From Trichobilharzia regenti (lineage: Eukaryota > Platyhelminthes > Trematoda > Strigeidida > Schistosomatidae), in assembly GCA_944472135.2 (NCBI GenBank), contig OX235265.1:47899459-47963458 (forward strand): a stretch of DNA of 64,000 nt, given 5' to 3'. A program made the position numbers and the translations under genes. Below the pieces are notes generated by a model. The model was not told the origin of the DNA. It made no database searches and worked only from the letters and a program-made list of their open reading frames with translations. This document shows positions 45,870-57,599 of this stretch, piece after piece. Each line of letters opens with the position of its first letter. Within the stretch, counting starts at the first letter, position 1.

Positions 45870-46785
45870 AGCTGGAAAAAGTTATATACGGTCAAGGGAA
45901 AACATCAAATCTGATCTAAACAGACTGATTAGCACTAACGAGGCGTGCAACATAGATGGCACTGAAATAGAAACCAAGTCGAGAATTAAATATCTTGGCG
46001 TCATTCTATCTGCTGATCTTTCCTGGTCGTCTCATATCTTCATGATTGCTAAGGAAACATTCCGTCTTACCTTCTACATCAAGAAGTTAAGACATTCTGG
46101 TATAACCCAACCATTAATCCTACGATTCGTTAACTCTTGCCTATTATTTTCTATTGTTCCCCCTTAGTTTTTCCAGGGCTACTGAAGAAAGACTATACCT
46201 TATTATGCAGGATGTTAAAGGTTGTCAGCAGGGTAAGCAATGTGCCACTTAACCAGCTTGTTAATATTCTGGTCGGCAGGCACTTGGACTCATGTGATAA
46301 ATGGGCTAAATCCATTTTATCTAAGTCAAACTACCCTCTTCATTCACAACTCTCCCCTTGTATCTCATCAGGCACGACCAGAAGCCTATATAGAAAACTA
46401 TATGTTCGCACTAGCAAGTACAAAAACTCATCTATACCCTACTTAGCTTGTGTTCTGTGCGATAAAGAAAGCATTAGGTGTGATACCTATAACTTATTAA
46501 ATAGTCAGCAGAGCAACTGGATCGACCTTTTGTTACCGCTTACGCCAGTTAATATGCCAGCACCTACTTTTCTAACACGTTCAAGCTTTCTGTTTAATTT
46601 TGGTTTTGCTACCAACATGCCAATATGTTGTCGTCAAAACGAACTGAGATTACCCTTAATCTATGTAAAATTTTCTTTATTGTAAATGTACCAACTGGAT
46701 GCAATACTGTAGTGAAATGCTGAGAATTCCATTCTGTATCACAAGTAGTGTTTTGGAATAAAGCTAATTATTATTATTATTAATT
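45870..46785 (+). pseudogene. CR1-like LINE, 3' RT C-terminus fragment
   Basis: A frame near 45970-46130 encodes RIKYLGVILSADLSWSSH and then shifts into the frame open to 46685 (LKVVSRVSNVPLNQLVNILV). The 3'-UTR ends at the shared terminus GAGAATTCCATTCTGTAT, TTTTGGAATAAAG and ATT repeats. It is closer to the copy at 5.2-6.2 kb than to that at 48-49 kb. Confidence 0.8.
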
Positions 46786-46984
46786 TGTAAGGTACCTGTC
46801 TGTTTCAGCCAAGCAAATAGGATGCCGAATATATATTAAGAATGCCTTGTTAAAAACATAGTTCAGAGTTCTTCTCGGTGGAGGAAATGTATTCACTTTA
46901 AAGAAAAATTGATTTTATGTCTTTGAACGTCATTCAAAATGCTCATTTATTATGTATTTCCCATTCACCTTTATATCTAGGTAT

Positions 46985-47140
46985 TTTGAGTCCAAGGATG
47001 TCGTGGAGGGCATTGTGTGAGTAAATGGAAGCTTATGCAAAATTGTGGAGCGCCGGTTCAATAGGATTGGAGAGAGAACAGGATGAAACTTTATGTTACA
47101 CTCGGAAAAAAAAAACCAAAGGAATAATCACAGAATAATT
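46985..47140 (+). repeat. RTE-like LINE 3' terminus, decayed
   Basis: GTCGTGGAGGGCATTGTGTG parallels the WRRSCEEE codons of the RTE, and GAAACTTTATGTTACACTC parallels its 3' hairpin region, followed by an A-run and AATAA. Confidence 0.5.
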
Positions 47141-47399
47141 TTGATTTTATTGCTGTACTTTTCCTTTCACTTTTACAATGCGTCCACCTAAATTGATACA
47201 TTTAATTTCATGATTTAACGTCAATAGGTGTTATTTAATTCGGTTTCGAGTATCTAAGTTAGTTACTTTCCTGATTACGACTTTGAAAAATATCAATTCA
47301 GATTTTAAAGAGGAAAGACGAAATATTGATTTTTTGACAGGAGTTTATCTCAGTCGTCTAAAGCGCTGATTAACAAATATTAGATATGGGAATACAGAT

Positions 47400-47660
47400 T
47401 AAGACAGCTATCAGACCTACTATTGTTTTATGGTTTCAAGGACCAAGATGGATGATGGGTGCATACTGGTGAAGAGTTTCAAATCAGAGTGAAACAGCTG
47501 TTCAGTACTCTCTGGTTTTGATGGTAATCTAAATGAATTCATTTCGAGATCAATCTTAAAATAAGTTCAATCCTCTCAAGCCAGTACTTGAAATCCAGTT
47601 TAGTTTTAAGTAGTGACTAACCACAGCAGGTAGTTGCTCAAAGTTTTAGTGAGAAGTAAT
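47400..47660 (+). repeat. Family-b hammerhead repeat, diverged
   Basis: Ribozyme-like segment at about 47462-47515: GTGAAGA core (C3 changed), GTGAAACAGCTGTTC, AGTACTCTCTGG. The tail follows (CCTCTCAAGCCAGTACTTGAAA). Predicted inactive. Confidence 0.5.
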
Positions 47661-47667
47661 AATAATA

Positions 47668-49580
47668 ATAATAATGATTTACTTTATTCCAAAAACAGTA
47701 CTTGTGATACAGAATGGAATTTTCAGCATTAATCACAATATTGCATCTAATTTCCTCAAATTATAAATAAAATTAATCACACAGAAAATTTTCCACATTT
47801 ACAATAGAGGTAGTGTCAAAAACATGCAGCATATAAAATGGAAATAATAATAATAATGATAACAGCTAGGGTAATAATAATACAAGTGAAAATTGCCGTG
47901 GGCTTGTTTCACACAGTATTGCCAATGTGGTATAGAAATCCTAACATGTTTAAAAATATTGAATATAATTTTCTCTCTACATGATATGGTGAGGGGCAAA
48001 AAAAAGATTACAGCCGTCATGGAGAGAAGTTGGTGTTTGCAATTATGAGAGTAAAACAAAGAATTAACAGGACCATAAATATAATAGAAATAATAAAAGT
48101 AAAACTTGAAGGTATATAAGGATGGATGGAGGAAATTGTTTATTTACTAGATGAAAAAAGGTTAGTTAATTCTTGCCTGACACTATTTTCATCACATAAA
48201 ATACGTGCCAAGTATGGTATCATAGAATTTCTATACTTAGACGTGCGAGCATACAGTTTTCTGAAGTTACTCCTTGTTCTACCTGAGGAGATGCAAGGTG
48301 AAAGCTGAGGGTAAAGCGGATGCTCCAAGTCAGACAAAATCCCTTTAGCAAATTTATTGCACGAAGTCAAGTGCCTATCGACAACGACGTTAACTATGTG
48401 GTCCACTGGGACACCACTCACCCTACTGACAGTCTTCAGTATTCTACGAATTGTGACATAGTCTTTTTTAAGCAAACCAGGAAAGAATAAGGGTGAGCAA
48501 TAAAGAAGAATAGGTAGGATGCAAGAGTTTGTGAACTGTAAGAGGAGGGGTTGAGTTATACCCGAGTGTCTTAACTTCTTAATGTAAAATGTCAGGCGGA
48601 ATATTTTACTGGAGATTGCTAAGACATGGGAAGACCAGGAGAGATCAGAAGAGAGAATGAGTCCAAGATACTTAATTTCTGATTTGATTCCTATATCATT
48701 GTCGTCAATTTTACAACTGTCATGAGAATCGATGACTTCTTTTAACTGTCGTTTACATCTTAAGCTGAAATCAACAGTTTGACATTTAGAAGGATTCAGT
48801 TTAAGACCGTTAGACTCAGACCATTTGCTGACTTCCGATAGAAAGCTATTTATTTTGGTACAATCTAGCTGGGAGTTAACAGCCATTGAAACCGTTAAAT
48901 CATCAGCGTACTTCACAAAGTTTATTTCATCAGAGTGAGGCAAGTCATGCAAGAAGAAAGAAAAAAGAAAAGGAGAAAGGACAGCGCTTTGAGGGACACC
49001 AGCTTCAGTAGGCAATGAAGTGGAAGACTTCCCTTTATATACGGTGTACTGCTTTCTATCTGAGAAATAGGAATGTAACCAGTTAACAGCCCAACATTCT
49101 GTTTGACTAGCTGCAAGTTTATTTAATAAGATGTCCCTAGGGACCGAGTCGAAAGCAGATGTATAGTCTAGGAAGGCACAACGAACAAATTTAGCCCCCT
49201 TGTCTAGACTGGAAGCAATGTTATGATATAAGACGGCAGCTGCATCTAAAGTGCTTCTACTGTGCTTATAGGCGAATTGTTTAGGGTCATTAAAGGATTT
49301 AAGCGAAGGTACAAGACTAAGTAAAAGTAATTTCTCCATAGTTTTCAAAAAAGGAGAGGTAATAGCAATGGGTCTAAATTTGACACATGCTCCAGTAGAT
49401 GATTTAGGTATGGGTACAACTTTAATGTCCTTCCAAACGGCAGGCACAATATTATCGGAAAAAGATTTGTTAAATAGATCAGTGAGAGGGTGACACAGAA
49501 TATCAGAACATTAAAAAAATAATACTAGGTACATAATCTGGACCTAAGCTCTGGGAAGGTTTGAGAGGCACTTTTGAACA
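47668..49580 (-). mobile_element. CR1-like LINE, 5'-truncated, 1.9 kb
   Basis: Minus-strand element with its 3' terminus (shared GAATGGAATTTTCAGC/ATAAAG complement, AAT repeats) at 47668-47740, a 3'-UTR to about 48140, and RT coding sequence to about 49580, where a family-b repeat begins. A stop and a short shift interrupt the frame just upstream of 49447. Confidence 0.85.
48140..49447 (-). pseudogene. CR1-like reverse transcriptase fragment (435 codons)
   Basis: RT of a CR1-clade LINE (clade of schistosome SR1/pido), which would copy LINE RNA at the target. The frame starts in the palm-proximal region (WKDIKVVPIPK, residues 5-15). Motif A is FLDYTSAFDSVP (92-103), and motif B reads VPQSAVLSPF (151-160) where the usual sequence has a Gly at the fourth position. 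YADD is at 180-183. The thumb and C-terminal region follow, ending in the SRVSGVPVDHIVN-like domain. The 5' endonuclease domain is missing. The start codon is only the first Met in the open part. It is the longest CR1 RT frame in the window but cannot act alone. Confidence 0.85.
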
Positions 49581-49584
49581 TCAT

Positions 49585-49880
49585 TTGTGTAGTGGTCAGT
49601 GGGGTCCACCAGGTCTAGCGTGAAGACAGATACTCACTGATGACATTAAATAATGATCGCGCCATATGTCGTGGATTGGAAGAAGTTAGAATTGATGGGT
49701 TATGGGATTGAATGGTTGAATGGTTAACAGGCTCGTCTCGTAACCAGAAGGTTCTAGATTTGATCCCTGGTGAGATCATGGGTGATTACTGGTGAAGAGT
49801 ACAAAACAGGAACTGAACAGTTGTCCACTTCTTACCAGTTTCGAATAATTTTCTAAATGAACTCCGTTGCTAATATAACA
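49585..49880 (+). repeat. Family-b hammerhead repeat, diverged
   Basis: Unit body (GTGGGGTCCACCAGGTC-like), tRNA-like head (TTGAATGGTTGAATGG) and ribozyme-like segment with GTGAAGA and CTGAACAGTTGTCC. Core C3 and GAAA are damaged. Confidence 0.5.
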
Positions 49881-50129
49881 GTTTTATTGAGCTCATTAAC
49901 TGTTATTATGTTTATCTAAGCATTGATACTCAAAACTACTTCTCAGCGTTTTATCTAGAGTAAGTTGATATATGTGACTTCTTGAGTATATAAAATGCAA
50001 TGCAGGTCAGTAGATTCAGAACCTTAATAATTAGTAAGTGAAAATAAAAATACTTGTGAAGTGATAAGTTCGTATCTTACTGTATGAATAAATGGTAATT
50101 ATGTGGAAATTACTACTGGTATTACAGAA

Positions 50130-50270
50130 CTTCATCATGAGCTGTCATTGTTTAGAGAACCATTGAAAAAACTGGGATTACTGGACAACTGTTTCGTCAG
50201 CCTAGTTTGTGACTCTTCAGTAGTACGCACCCACCGGGGTTCGAACCCAGGACCTTCTGGTTACTTTTGA
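50130..50270 (-). repeat. Family-b hammerhead repeat, minus strand
   Basis: The 3' tail complement, ribozyme and B-box complement (GGGGTTCGAACCCAGG) are present; the head is cut off near 50265. Confidence 0.6.
50176..50226 (-). ncRNA. Hammerhead ribozyme motif (family b), invariant core intact
   Basis: On the minus strand the core CTGAAGA occupies 50220-50214 and GAAA 50195-50192. Stem II GTCA/TGAC has a 10-nt loop. Stem III is ACAGTTGT. The cleavage triplet GTC is followed by predicted cleavage between 50184 and 50183. Stem I has a mismatch next to the core (A-C). Confidence 0.6.
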
Positions 50271-50734
50271 TAGTGTTAGGTTTTCTGAGTTGAATGGTTT
50301 AATTGGGAAGCCTTATCTGGATAATGCCTTCAGAGCTAAGTTCACTGTGAAGTGAGCTATGTGAACGCCTAATGGATGAAATATGTATTTTTCCCAGTCA
50401 CTTTCACCCTGATTGATTGTTCCTGTAGATTTCTGTATGTTTAGATTCATTTTTATTGATAATACTCTGCTAGTTGATTTGATATTTAGCATTTTAGCAG
50501 TGTGATCAGTTTCACACTAACTTATAAGTTTGTATTGTATTAGTATGTCTAATAATGGCAGACTGATTTTAGTACCGGGCTTCTAGAAATTCTTTAACGT
50601 TCTTTGTGTTGATACTTTCCTCATAGGAATGATGTTCTTAATGTATGGATTACTGCATTTGTATAAAAATATTTTATATCTGTCAGGCAACATGCTTCTT
50701 ATAATTTCCCAGTTGAGTAGTCAGTATTTACTTG

Positions 50735-50885
50735 TATGCGTAGATGGTTCAATGACTGATTGCTTGCCAGTCACGTAGGTGACGCAGACTCGATTCCTAG
50801 TCGACCTAATCTAAGACTTTGATAGTCGACAGTAATTCCAAAAAAGAGTGAAGATAGGGCATAAAACCAGTCATCAAAACAACCT
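50735..50885 (+). repeat. tRNA-like SINE relic of a different head
   Basis: GCGTAGATGGTTCAATGACT (A-box-like) and GACTCGATTCCTAGTC (B-box-like) are about 30 bases apart, followed by AAACCAGTCATCAAAACAACC. It may be an old tRNA-derived SINE; family not recognised. Confidence 0.35.
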
Positions 50886-51043
50886 CACTGTTACCAAGGC
50901 TGAAAATCTTGAAATCCTAAGCTCCACCTGGAAATCTGGGTGTAAAGACGGGGAGAATCTGTGTTTACGAAATTCCTTCGCTTTAGAAATTGTTTGGTAT
51001 AATTCCAGGTTGTCTGTTGAAAAAATTTGATTGATACATGATA

Positions 51044-51641
51044 TCAGTTGGAGAACCACTAGAAAACCTAGGAGTACTGGAAGGCTGTTTCGTCCTAGTT
51101 TGGGACTCTTCGTCACCCATCGGGGTTCGAACCCAGGCCCTTCTAGTTATAAGGCGAGCTGAAGGCGAACTGATGTCAGCTCACGATGAAATCCTCCATG
51201 CATTCAAACTCAATCCCCACAATACCAATACCTGAAAATTCATCTGATGCTCACCAGCGACTGGCCCTATTCAGGCAGTTAACCTGGGATTCTAGTGAGA
51301 AGCCGTGACCAGTAGAGTACAGCAGGTTGAAGATGAGGCAGTAACTTATCGAAAAAACATTGCGAAATGGTTGCGCCATGTCGTGAATTGGCAGAAGTTA
51401 GAATTCAAGGACCATTGGATCGAGTCCCAGTGGCTTAATGGTCTACGAGCTCGCCCTGTAATCAGAAGGTCCTGGGTTCGAAGCTTGGTGGTGGTTGAGT
51501 ACTGCTGAAGAGTCCTAAACTAGGACGAAATAGCTGTCCAGTACTCCTAGCTGGTTTTCCAGTGGTTCTCTAACTGGTGTCAGCTCATGATGAAATCCTC
51601 CATGCATTCAGACAAAATCCCTGCAAAACCAATGCCTGATA
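51044..51641. mobile_element. Family-b insertion, inverted 5' part plus complete plus-strand unit
   Basis: Left part (to about 51165) is a minus-strand tail, ribozyme (stem I strand deleted) and head. The right part is a plus-strand tail, body, head (GTCCCAGTGGCTTAATGG; B-box GGGTTCGAAG), intact ribozyme and full tail. It is bracketed by ATACATGATA at 51034-51043 and 51642-51651. Confidence 0.7.
51499..51544 (+). ncRNA. Hammerhead ribozyme (family b), best-preserved copy
   Basis: Stem I GTACTG (51499-51504) pairs perfectly with CAGTAC (51539-51544). Core CTGAAGA (51505-51511) matches CUGANGA. Stem II is GTCC/GGAC (51512-51515, 51523-51526) with a 7-nt loop, and GAAA is at 51527-51530. Stem III is the near self-complementary ATAGCTGT. 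The GTC triplet predicts cleavage after 51538. It is the type I arrangement with minimal stem III known from the Sm-alpha SINE; such ribozymes may work as dimers (established for minimal stem III; inferred here). Confidence 0.75.
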
Positions 51642-51969
51642 ATACATGATAGTTTCCGGGAGCAGCTTATATTTCATATTTTAAATAAGCTAAATGTGTG
51701 GTAAATAATTTAATAATAATTTAAATGGGTTCACTGTTTAAACGGTTACCTAAAGGATGAATATCCGACATTAGACAATCTGAGTAAATTAGCAAAACAT
51801 GATGCTGTAAATAATACCTATTATTGTGACCTCATGGAAGACACTAAAACGAACTGTTTATGTTATTTATTGTCCTACTTTGAACTTTACATACATTGTA
51901 AAACAGATAGCATACTTCATATTGGTGAAATTTCCTTTGAACTATGTGTCCAGTACCATTATTATTCTA

Positions 51970-52105
51970 TTAAATTTCAAGTAGGACATAGGGCTTCAGC
52001 AACACACGTCTATTTCATCCTGTTTACTGCAGTATTTTTTTGTCGAGCTCCACGACTGCTGATAAACTTTCATCGCCGCCTCATATGAACACCTATATGC
52101 CACAC
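51970..52105 (-). repeat. RTE-like LINE 3' terminus
   Basis: The complement ends with GAAGCCCTATGTCC and encodes part of the C-terminal domain (SYEAAMKVYQQSW). It is abutted by a second RTE copy starting at about 52120. Confidence 0.65.
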
Positions 52106-52119
52106 CCAGACCTACACCC

Positions 52120-53625
52120 AATTGTTGTTGTTGTTCTCTTGGATTCCTAGTGGAACATAGGGCTTCAACTGCACGTCTACACTTACTTCTGTCTTCTGCT
52201 GCACTTTCACCTGCATCCATGTTAGTTCAAACTGTTTCAACTCCTCTTCACACGATATCCTCCATATCACCCTTGCACTGACGTCCCACTCGCCACCTCC
52301 CTTTCGGGTTCCACTCGAGCAATGGCCTGACGCGCCCGCGATGTCATCCAGTGGCCTCCTCAGGGAGTGTCCAATCCATCTCCACTTTCTCCTGCATATT
52401 TGTTGGCTGGCGATTGATTCTTGTTTTGTTTGTTCCTTGACATAGTTTCTTGTTGGTGATTCTTTCCCGCCCGGCCCCCGCCATCTGATCTTCAGTATAG
52501 AGCGATAGTTGACAGTTGTTGATGAAGGTCTGCAACAGGCTGTTGGAAATATTCTCTGTGACCCACCCGCCAAGTTTCTGATCTGTATAGGAGAACTGAC
52601 TGACTTGACGTTTGTTTTGAAAATCCGACAGAATTTTGTTGTTGATGCTGAGTGACGAAGATTTCCAGAATGGTTTCAGGTTGATGAATGTGTTCCTAGC
52701 CTTCCCGATTCTCGCTCGATTCGACATCCTGTATTTGAGACAATGCTTCCTAGATCAGTGAGTGAATGAAGTAACCTCTTTCAAATCTCTCCCGTTGATG
52801 GTGATTGGCGCTGGATGTTGCTGTTGTTGTTGTTGGTTGGTTATTTTCATACCCTTCGTTTTGTCTATGTTCACCTGGAGTCGTGTCTTCGCCGGCTGCT
52901 TCTTCGACCAGTCTGTCGGTTTTCGCTTGTAAGTCTTCCATTTTGTGTGACATCAAACATAAATCATCCACACGCGAAATCCACGTCTTCTAGGTTCTTC
53001 ACATTGGTCCAGGATATCCCTGTCTTCTCGTTTCCCACTGTCTGTCTGACGCATAATGAAGTCCAACACCATTAGGAATATCATTTGTGATAATAAGCAC
53101 CCTTGTCTGACTCTTGTGTTTACTCCAAACGCCTCACTGAGTTTTCCGTTGTGGATCACTTGACATGTTCCGTTGTCGTACAGCTGTTGAATAAGGTTGA
53201 TGAATATTTGGGGTACGCCGTAGTACTCGAGTAGTTTACAAATTACTTCTTGGTCAACACTGTCGTAGGTCTTCTCAGAGTCTATAAATTTGAGGTAGAG
53301 GTTTGATTGCCATTCCATACTTTGTTCGATGATGATGCGTAGAGTACACCCAACTGGTCGTTCCTATTTCGGATTCCATTAGACGACCTGCTTGATGTAT
53401 GATACCACTCAGTGGTCTTGTCAACGTGTGTCGACTTGTCCAGGGATTTCCTTGCAGCTCGCTTATCCTTCCTGAGACCCCATGTGACTTTCACTGTAGA
53501 GACAACTAAGGCAGGTATTGGTGAAATTCTGTAGCAGATTGTTGAAAATACTTTTGGAGAATCGCAGTGCAAGTCTCTAGACGCAATAGAAGCACTAACT
53601 GTGCCTGGCATGCGCTTGAGAATTT
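52120..53625 (-). pseudogene. RTE-like LINE, long frameshifted copy
   Basis: Minus-strand RTE in several frames: LYLKFIDSEKTYDSVDQEV (motif A, altered), TRVRQGCLLSQMIF (motif B), an altered motif C region near 52970 (VWMIYV where FADD is expected), TDRLVEEAAGE, then RARIGKARNTFINLKPFWKS and KWRWIGHSLRRPLDDI. The 3' end GAAGCCCTATGTTCCAC lies at about 52150. It is older than the 14-18 kb element and non-functional. Confidence 0.8.
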
Positions 53626-54659
53626 AAGCATAGCTTTAACTATAAATCTTCACATTCGACTTGTTTCTACATAAGTATTTTTTAATATTTGTTTAGTAAA
53701 TCATTGGTTTTCCGTTTGCCCCTACTGTGCATTAAATCCGTAAACTATTCATCGTATAAAAAATGAATGAGTGTTTTTAAAGTAAATCAACTGATATCTA
53801 CAAGAATACGAATCATGTGAAGTAATAATTATGTGAATACAGTCATCTCGGGTTGTTTGATTACGTCATAATACATATTTATGTATGTTCTCATTGTGGA
53901 AAAGAGTACTTTAGTATATTTTAATTGTGGGTTTCATCTTTTCATTTTTGTTGGTCTGTTGTTATTCCATCTACTCCTCAAACCATCACTATCAGATACT
54001 ATCTATCTGTCTTCACTAAATTTCGTTTATCCACGGGACCTCTATTTCAGTCACTATAATTAAACTAAACTTTAGTGTTACCTATTAACTGGGAAATAAT
54101 TTGAGTAATTTTCTGTATTTCCAAGATATTTGACACCAGTAGAAAACCAGTAGAAATTCGGGGACAGTGAATAGCTTCGTCTCTGTTTATCTTATGGCTA
54201 CTGAGAAGCATCTATTGTGGACACATTGGTTATAAAAACTGAGAAACGCCACTCAAATAAATCCATTTGTTAACATATAGCTGATATTTTGCGTCTATTT
54301 TTAACTGATGAAGATTATCGAGTCCTCAAGGGTCATCGGAAATCACAGTTAAAAGGTTCCAAGTTAGGATGAATCAACTCTGCGATACTTCCTACCTTTT
54401 CAATGGTTATACTGATTATTACCATTTTGTAATCTTCAAATCAATGGAAATCATTCACATACTGAAAAGATACCATCTTTTTTATGGACCAAGGCAAGCA
54501 AATTAAATTTGTTTCCCTAAAATGCTTTTAGTTTGGGCGTAATGATTTAAACAACTGTTCACCGTGAACCCTTTGATGTATTTCCGTCAAAGAGTACTGG
54601 GATTCCTAGGTTGATTCATGCTGATTTGTAGATATGAGCCTGAATCAATCAATAAGATC
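53626..54659. other. No recognised feature
   Basis: No repeat family or credible coding frame. Confidence 0.4.
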
Positions 54660-55130
54660 ATATTTTCAAATATTTGTGTACAGGGATTTGATATGTTTTA
54701 AAACTGGTCACAGAACTAACTTCATTTAGAGTACAGTTAAGAAAGAACAGGGAGTACTGGACAGCAGGTTCGTCTTTATTAGAAACTATTCATCAATGTA
54801 CATACATGGTCCTATTGGGACGTATTGAACATGGGACCGATGGGTAGTAACTTTGGTACTTATACGACTGATCTGCTGAGACAACATACACTAATAACTC
54901 CTAACAATCCACAATATTTAGTGCAACCCCGAGTCAGTGTAATCGGCGAGTATTTAACTCAGTAGCTAAGTGGTCTACTAGTTCACCCTGTAACCAGAGG
55001 GTCCTGGGTCCGGTTGCTGGTCGTCTCTTGGATTCATACTGATAAAGACTTTTAAATAAGGGCGAAAGAGATTTCCAAAAATGCTTGGTTTTCAATGGTT
55101 CTTTAGGTGAGGTCATTTCGTGAACGGTTT
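54660..55130. repeat. Family-b hammerhead repeat, head-to-head pair, decayed
   Basis: 54660-54950 is minus strand (tail, ribozyme remnant, head, body). 54950-55130 is plus strand (AACTCAGTAGCTAAGTGG head, CGGTTGCTGG, ribozyme remnant GGGCGAAAGAG, and a tail to GTGAACGG). No core remains intact. Confidence 0.5.
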
Positions 55131-55524
55131 TCTAATAGGATGATAGAGTAATTTTTGTAAAATTGGATGGTGATAAATGTTGAATTTATAGTGGAGATGA
55201 AAGTCTGTTTAGACAAATAACACCATGTTTTACAGAGTGACTTTGAATTATTATTTTTCCATTGATTAATTTTGAATGCTAAACACATCTGAAGCTAACG
55301 TGTAATGCAGGCTTAATTATTTTATGCTGAATATCCTATTTTTCTGGTAAGAAAGTTGAACTGGTCGACTTCAGTTATTCACATGGCACCAGAAATCATA
55401 AGTCAAATGAACATTATAATACTACACTGAAGAGATGATAAAGCTGTGATGTAAGAGCTTGCTTGCACTACCATATCCATTATAACTGTAACAAAACCTG
55501 AAATCAGTCTAATCCCTACAAACC

Positions 55525-55800
55525 AAACCAAAGTGGAGATGGATTGGGAATACATTGAGAAGGCCGCAGAATGACATCGCGCGCAATGCAGGCCATGACT
55601 CTAGTGGAATCCAAAAAGGAAGCAACGAGTGGGTCGTCAGTGCGAGGGTGACATGCAGCAGATCGTGCGAGGAAAAGATGAAAGAGTTTGGTCAATCGTG
55701 GACCCAGCTGGAGGGGATGGCAGAAAACAGACCAAAGTGGAGACGTGCTGTTGAAGCCCTATGTTCCACTTGTAACGCAATGGAAACGTAATAATATATA
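55525..55800 (+). pseudogene. RTE-like LINE 3' fragment
   Basis: C-terminal domain in one open frame (RRPQNDIARNAGHDSSG, then RVTCSRSCEEKMKEFGQSW) and 3' end GAAGCCCTATGTTCCAC with AAT repeats. 5'-truncated. Confidence 0.75.
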
Positions 55801-56370
55801 AAATGAAGCTTAAAATTAATCTAGTCTCTATAAGTGGCTAGTTACGAGATGACGTTGCTGAAATTATAGTGAGAGGCCATGACCACCGGAGTCGGTTTGG
55901 TAAAAAATACTCGCCGATTACATAAGCTGACAGTTGCTCTTAATATCGCGAATAAGCGCCGGTGGCACAGCGGTTAGGACTCCCACCGACCATGCACATG
56001 GTCCAAGGTTCGACCCCTGCCGACGCACACCTGATTTCAACAGTTGGCCTGCAAAATTTGGGCTACCGATATTACATGCTGAAAAATCCATGCTTGTACC
56101 AAAGAATACGGTGTGGAATCAAGCTATAATCAAAAAAAAGATTAGGAGTCATGGCACAGGGATTAGATTCCGTCCCAGATGTTGAATGGTTAACGAGCTA
56201 CCCTTTTAACCCTGAGATCCTGCATTCAATTCTCAGTAAAGTCATGAATATGTCTTGTTGCAGAGTCTCAAATAAGGACATAACAGCTGCCTAGTACTTC
56301 CTGGACTTTAGTGGTGCTCTAAGTGAAGTCAGTTTCTGATCAAAATTCAAAATCTGAGTCACTACAAAAA
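55801..56370 (+). repeat. Family-b repeat interrupted by a t2 SINE
   Basis: The body (AATTAATCTAGTCTC, CGCCGATTACATAAGC) runs to about 55950. It resumes at about 56147 with the tRNA-like head (TTCCGTCCCAGATGTTGAAT), a ribozyme remnant lacking the core (GGACATAACAGC) and a tail. The interruption is the SINE at 55955-56145. Confidence 0.55.
55955..56145 (+). mobile_element. tRNA-headed SINE, second tail type (t2)
   Basis: GCGCCGGTGGCACAGCGGTT head, CCATGCACATGG arm, B box AAGGTTCGACCCC, then CCTGCAAAATTTGGGCTACC, GTGTGGAATCAAGC and an A-run. Head and tail are well preserved. Confidence 0.8.
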
Positions 56371-56945
56371 TTGGTTTTGGATGACTACAAATGAATTAAA
56401 AGATGTTAAATCTGTGCTTAAGAGGGAATAGCTAAGTGTTTTATTTATTGAATTGACTGTTATCTAGAGGAAATGAATGGCTTTTGGATGGTTTAAGTTA
56501 TGGAGATTTGAAACTCAAGTAGATTACATTGGTGTACCTGTGTTCACTGAACTGAATACTTTGACTACCAAGCGTTTTTTCTCCCTCTAGAATGCAATGC
56601 AGATTGCAAAGTGATGTCTAAACAGTGCATATTACCAGCCAGAAAATCCCTTTAAAGTTATGGCGCACTGGTAAAAACAATGGAACACATTGCCGACCAG
56701 GATTGACACCACTATATCACATATTGGGTATTTTACTATTCATTAAGTGAAGTTCCAAGAAAGCTTATTCACTTAAGTGTTCTTTGAGCATAAAAGGTTA
56801 AAAAAAACACTATTTAGAAATAAATATGAATGTCCCTGATGAAAAAAACCAATACAGAATAAGTTAGAAGATTTTAGAGGCTTATAGACAAAGCTAGATT
56901 TCATTATGAACATTCAGAAAAACATCTGATGTGTGGTGGATGTTG
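56371..56945. other. No recognised feature
   Basis: Nothing supportable in this stretch. Confidence 0.35.
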
Positions 56946-56949
56946 TAAC

Positions 56950-57075
56950 CAGTGAATTCATTTCAATCCAACACCTGAAAATTAATCTGATGCTGGATAT
57001 TACTTGGAGTTCTAGTGAGAAGCTGTAACTAGCGGGATCTGACATGTCAGGTGTGAAAGATTCTTTGTTTCTATA
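56950..57075 (+). repeat. Family-b unit-body fragment
   Basis: CCAACACCTGAAAATTAATC, TGGAGTTCTAGTGAGAAGC and AGGTGTGAAAGATTC are in the order of the family-b body. No head or ribozyme. Confidence 0.5.
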
Positions 57076-57599
57076 CATTTAAGGGACAGTTATGGTCACT
57101 CAACTGAAAGGTTAGTGAACATACAGAATACCCAGATCACAACCGTTGTGTCCTATTTGACTTTTCTGTGGGGTGAACAAAAAGTAGACTGTGTGAGCAA
57201 AATGAGGTCGTCAGTCATTAAATGAGATATTTTATTTTGTTTTACTAACCCACGTTAATGATTTTCTGCTGTTGGGGTAATGCTCATTAGATTTATTTTA
57301 ACTCAACTGGTTTCAGATATGTGGTTTAACATTCATTCTGCAGACAACACGCACAACAGTGAATATTCGTTAGGTAATCAAGAATCAGCAGTTAAAGTTG
57401 AATGAATAATTGAAAGAGGCATATAAATAACATATAGATTTTTATGAAATATTTTAATTATGCCTTGATTGGGGTTACATAAGCAGTTTATCCCTTTTGG
57501 CCCTCTTCACCAAAATTACCACTCATTGATGGGAGAGACTAGGGGAAAATCCTGACATGGAGGGAAACAACTAATCAGAAAAATTAAATTTCTACGTAC

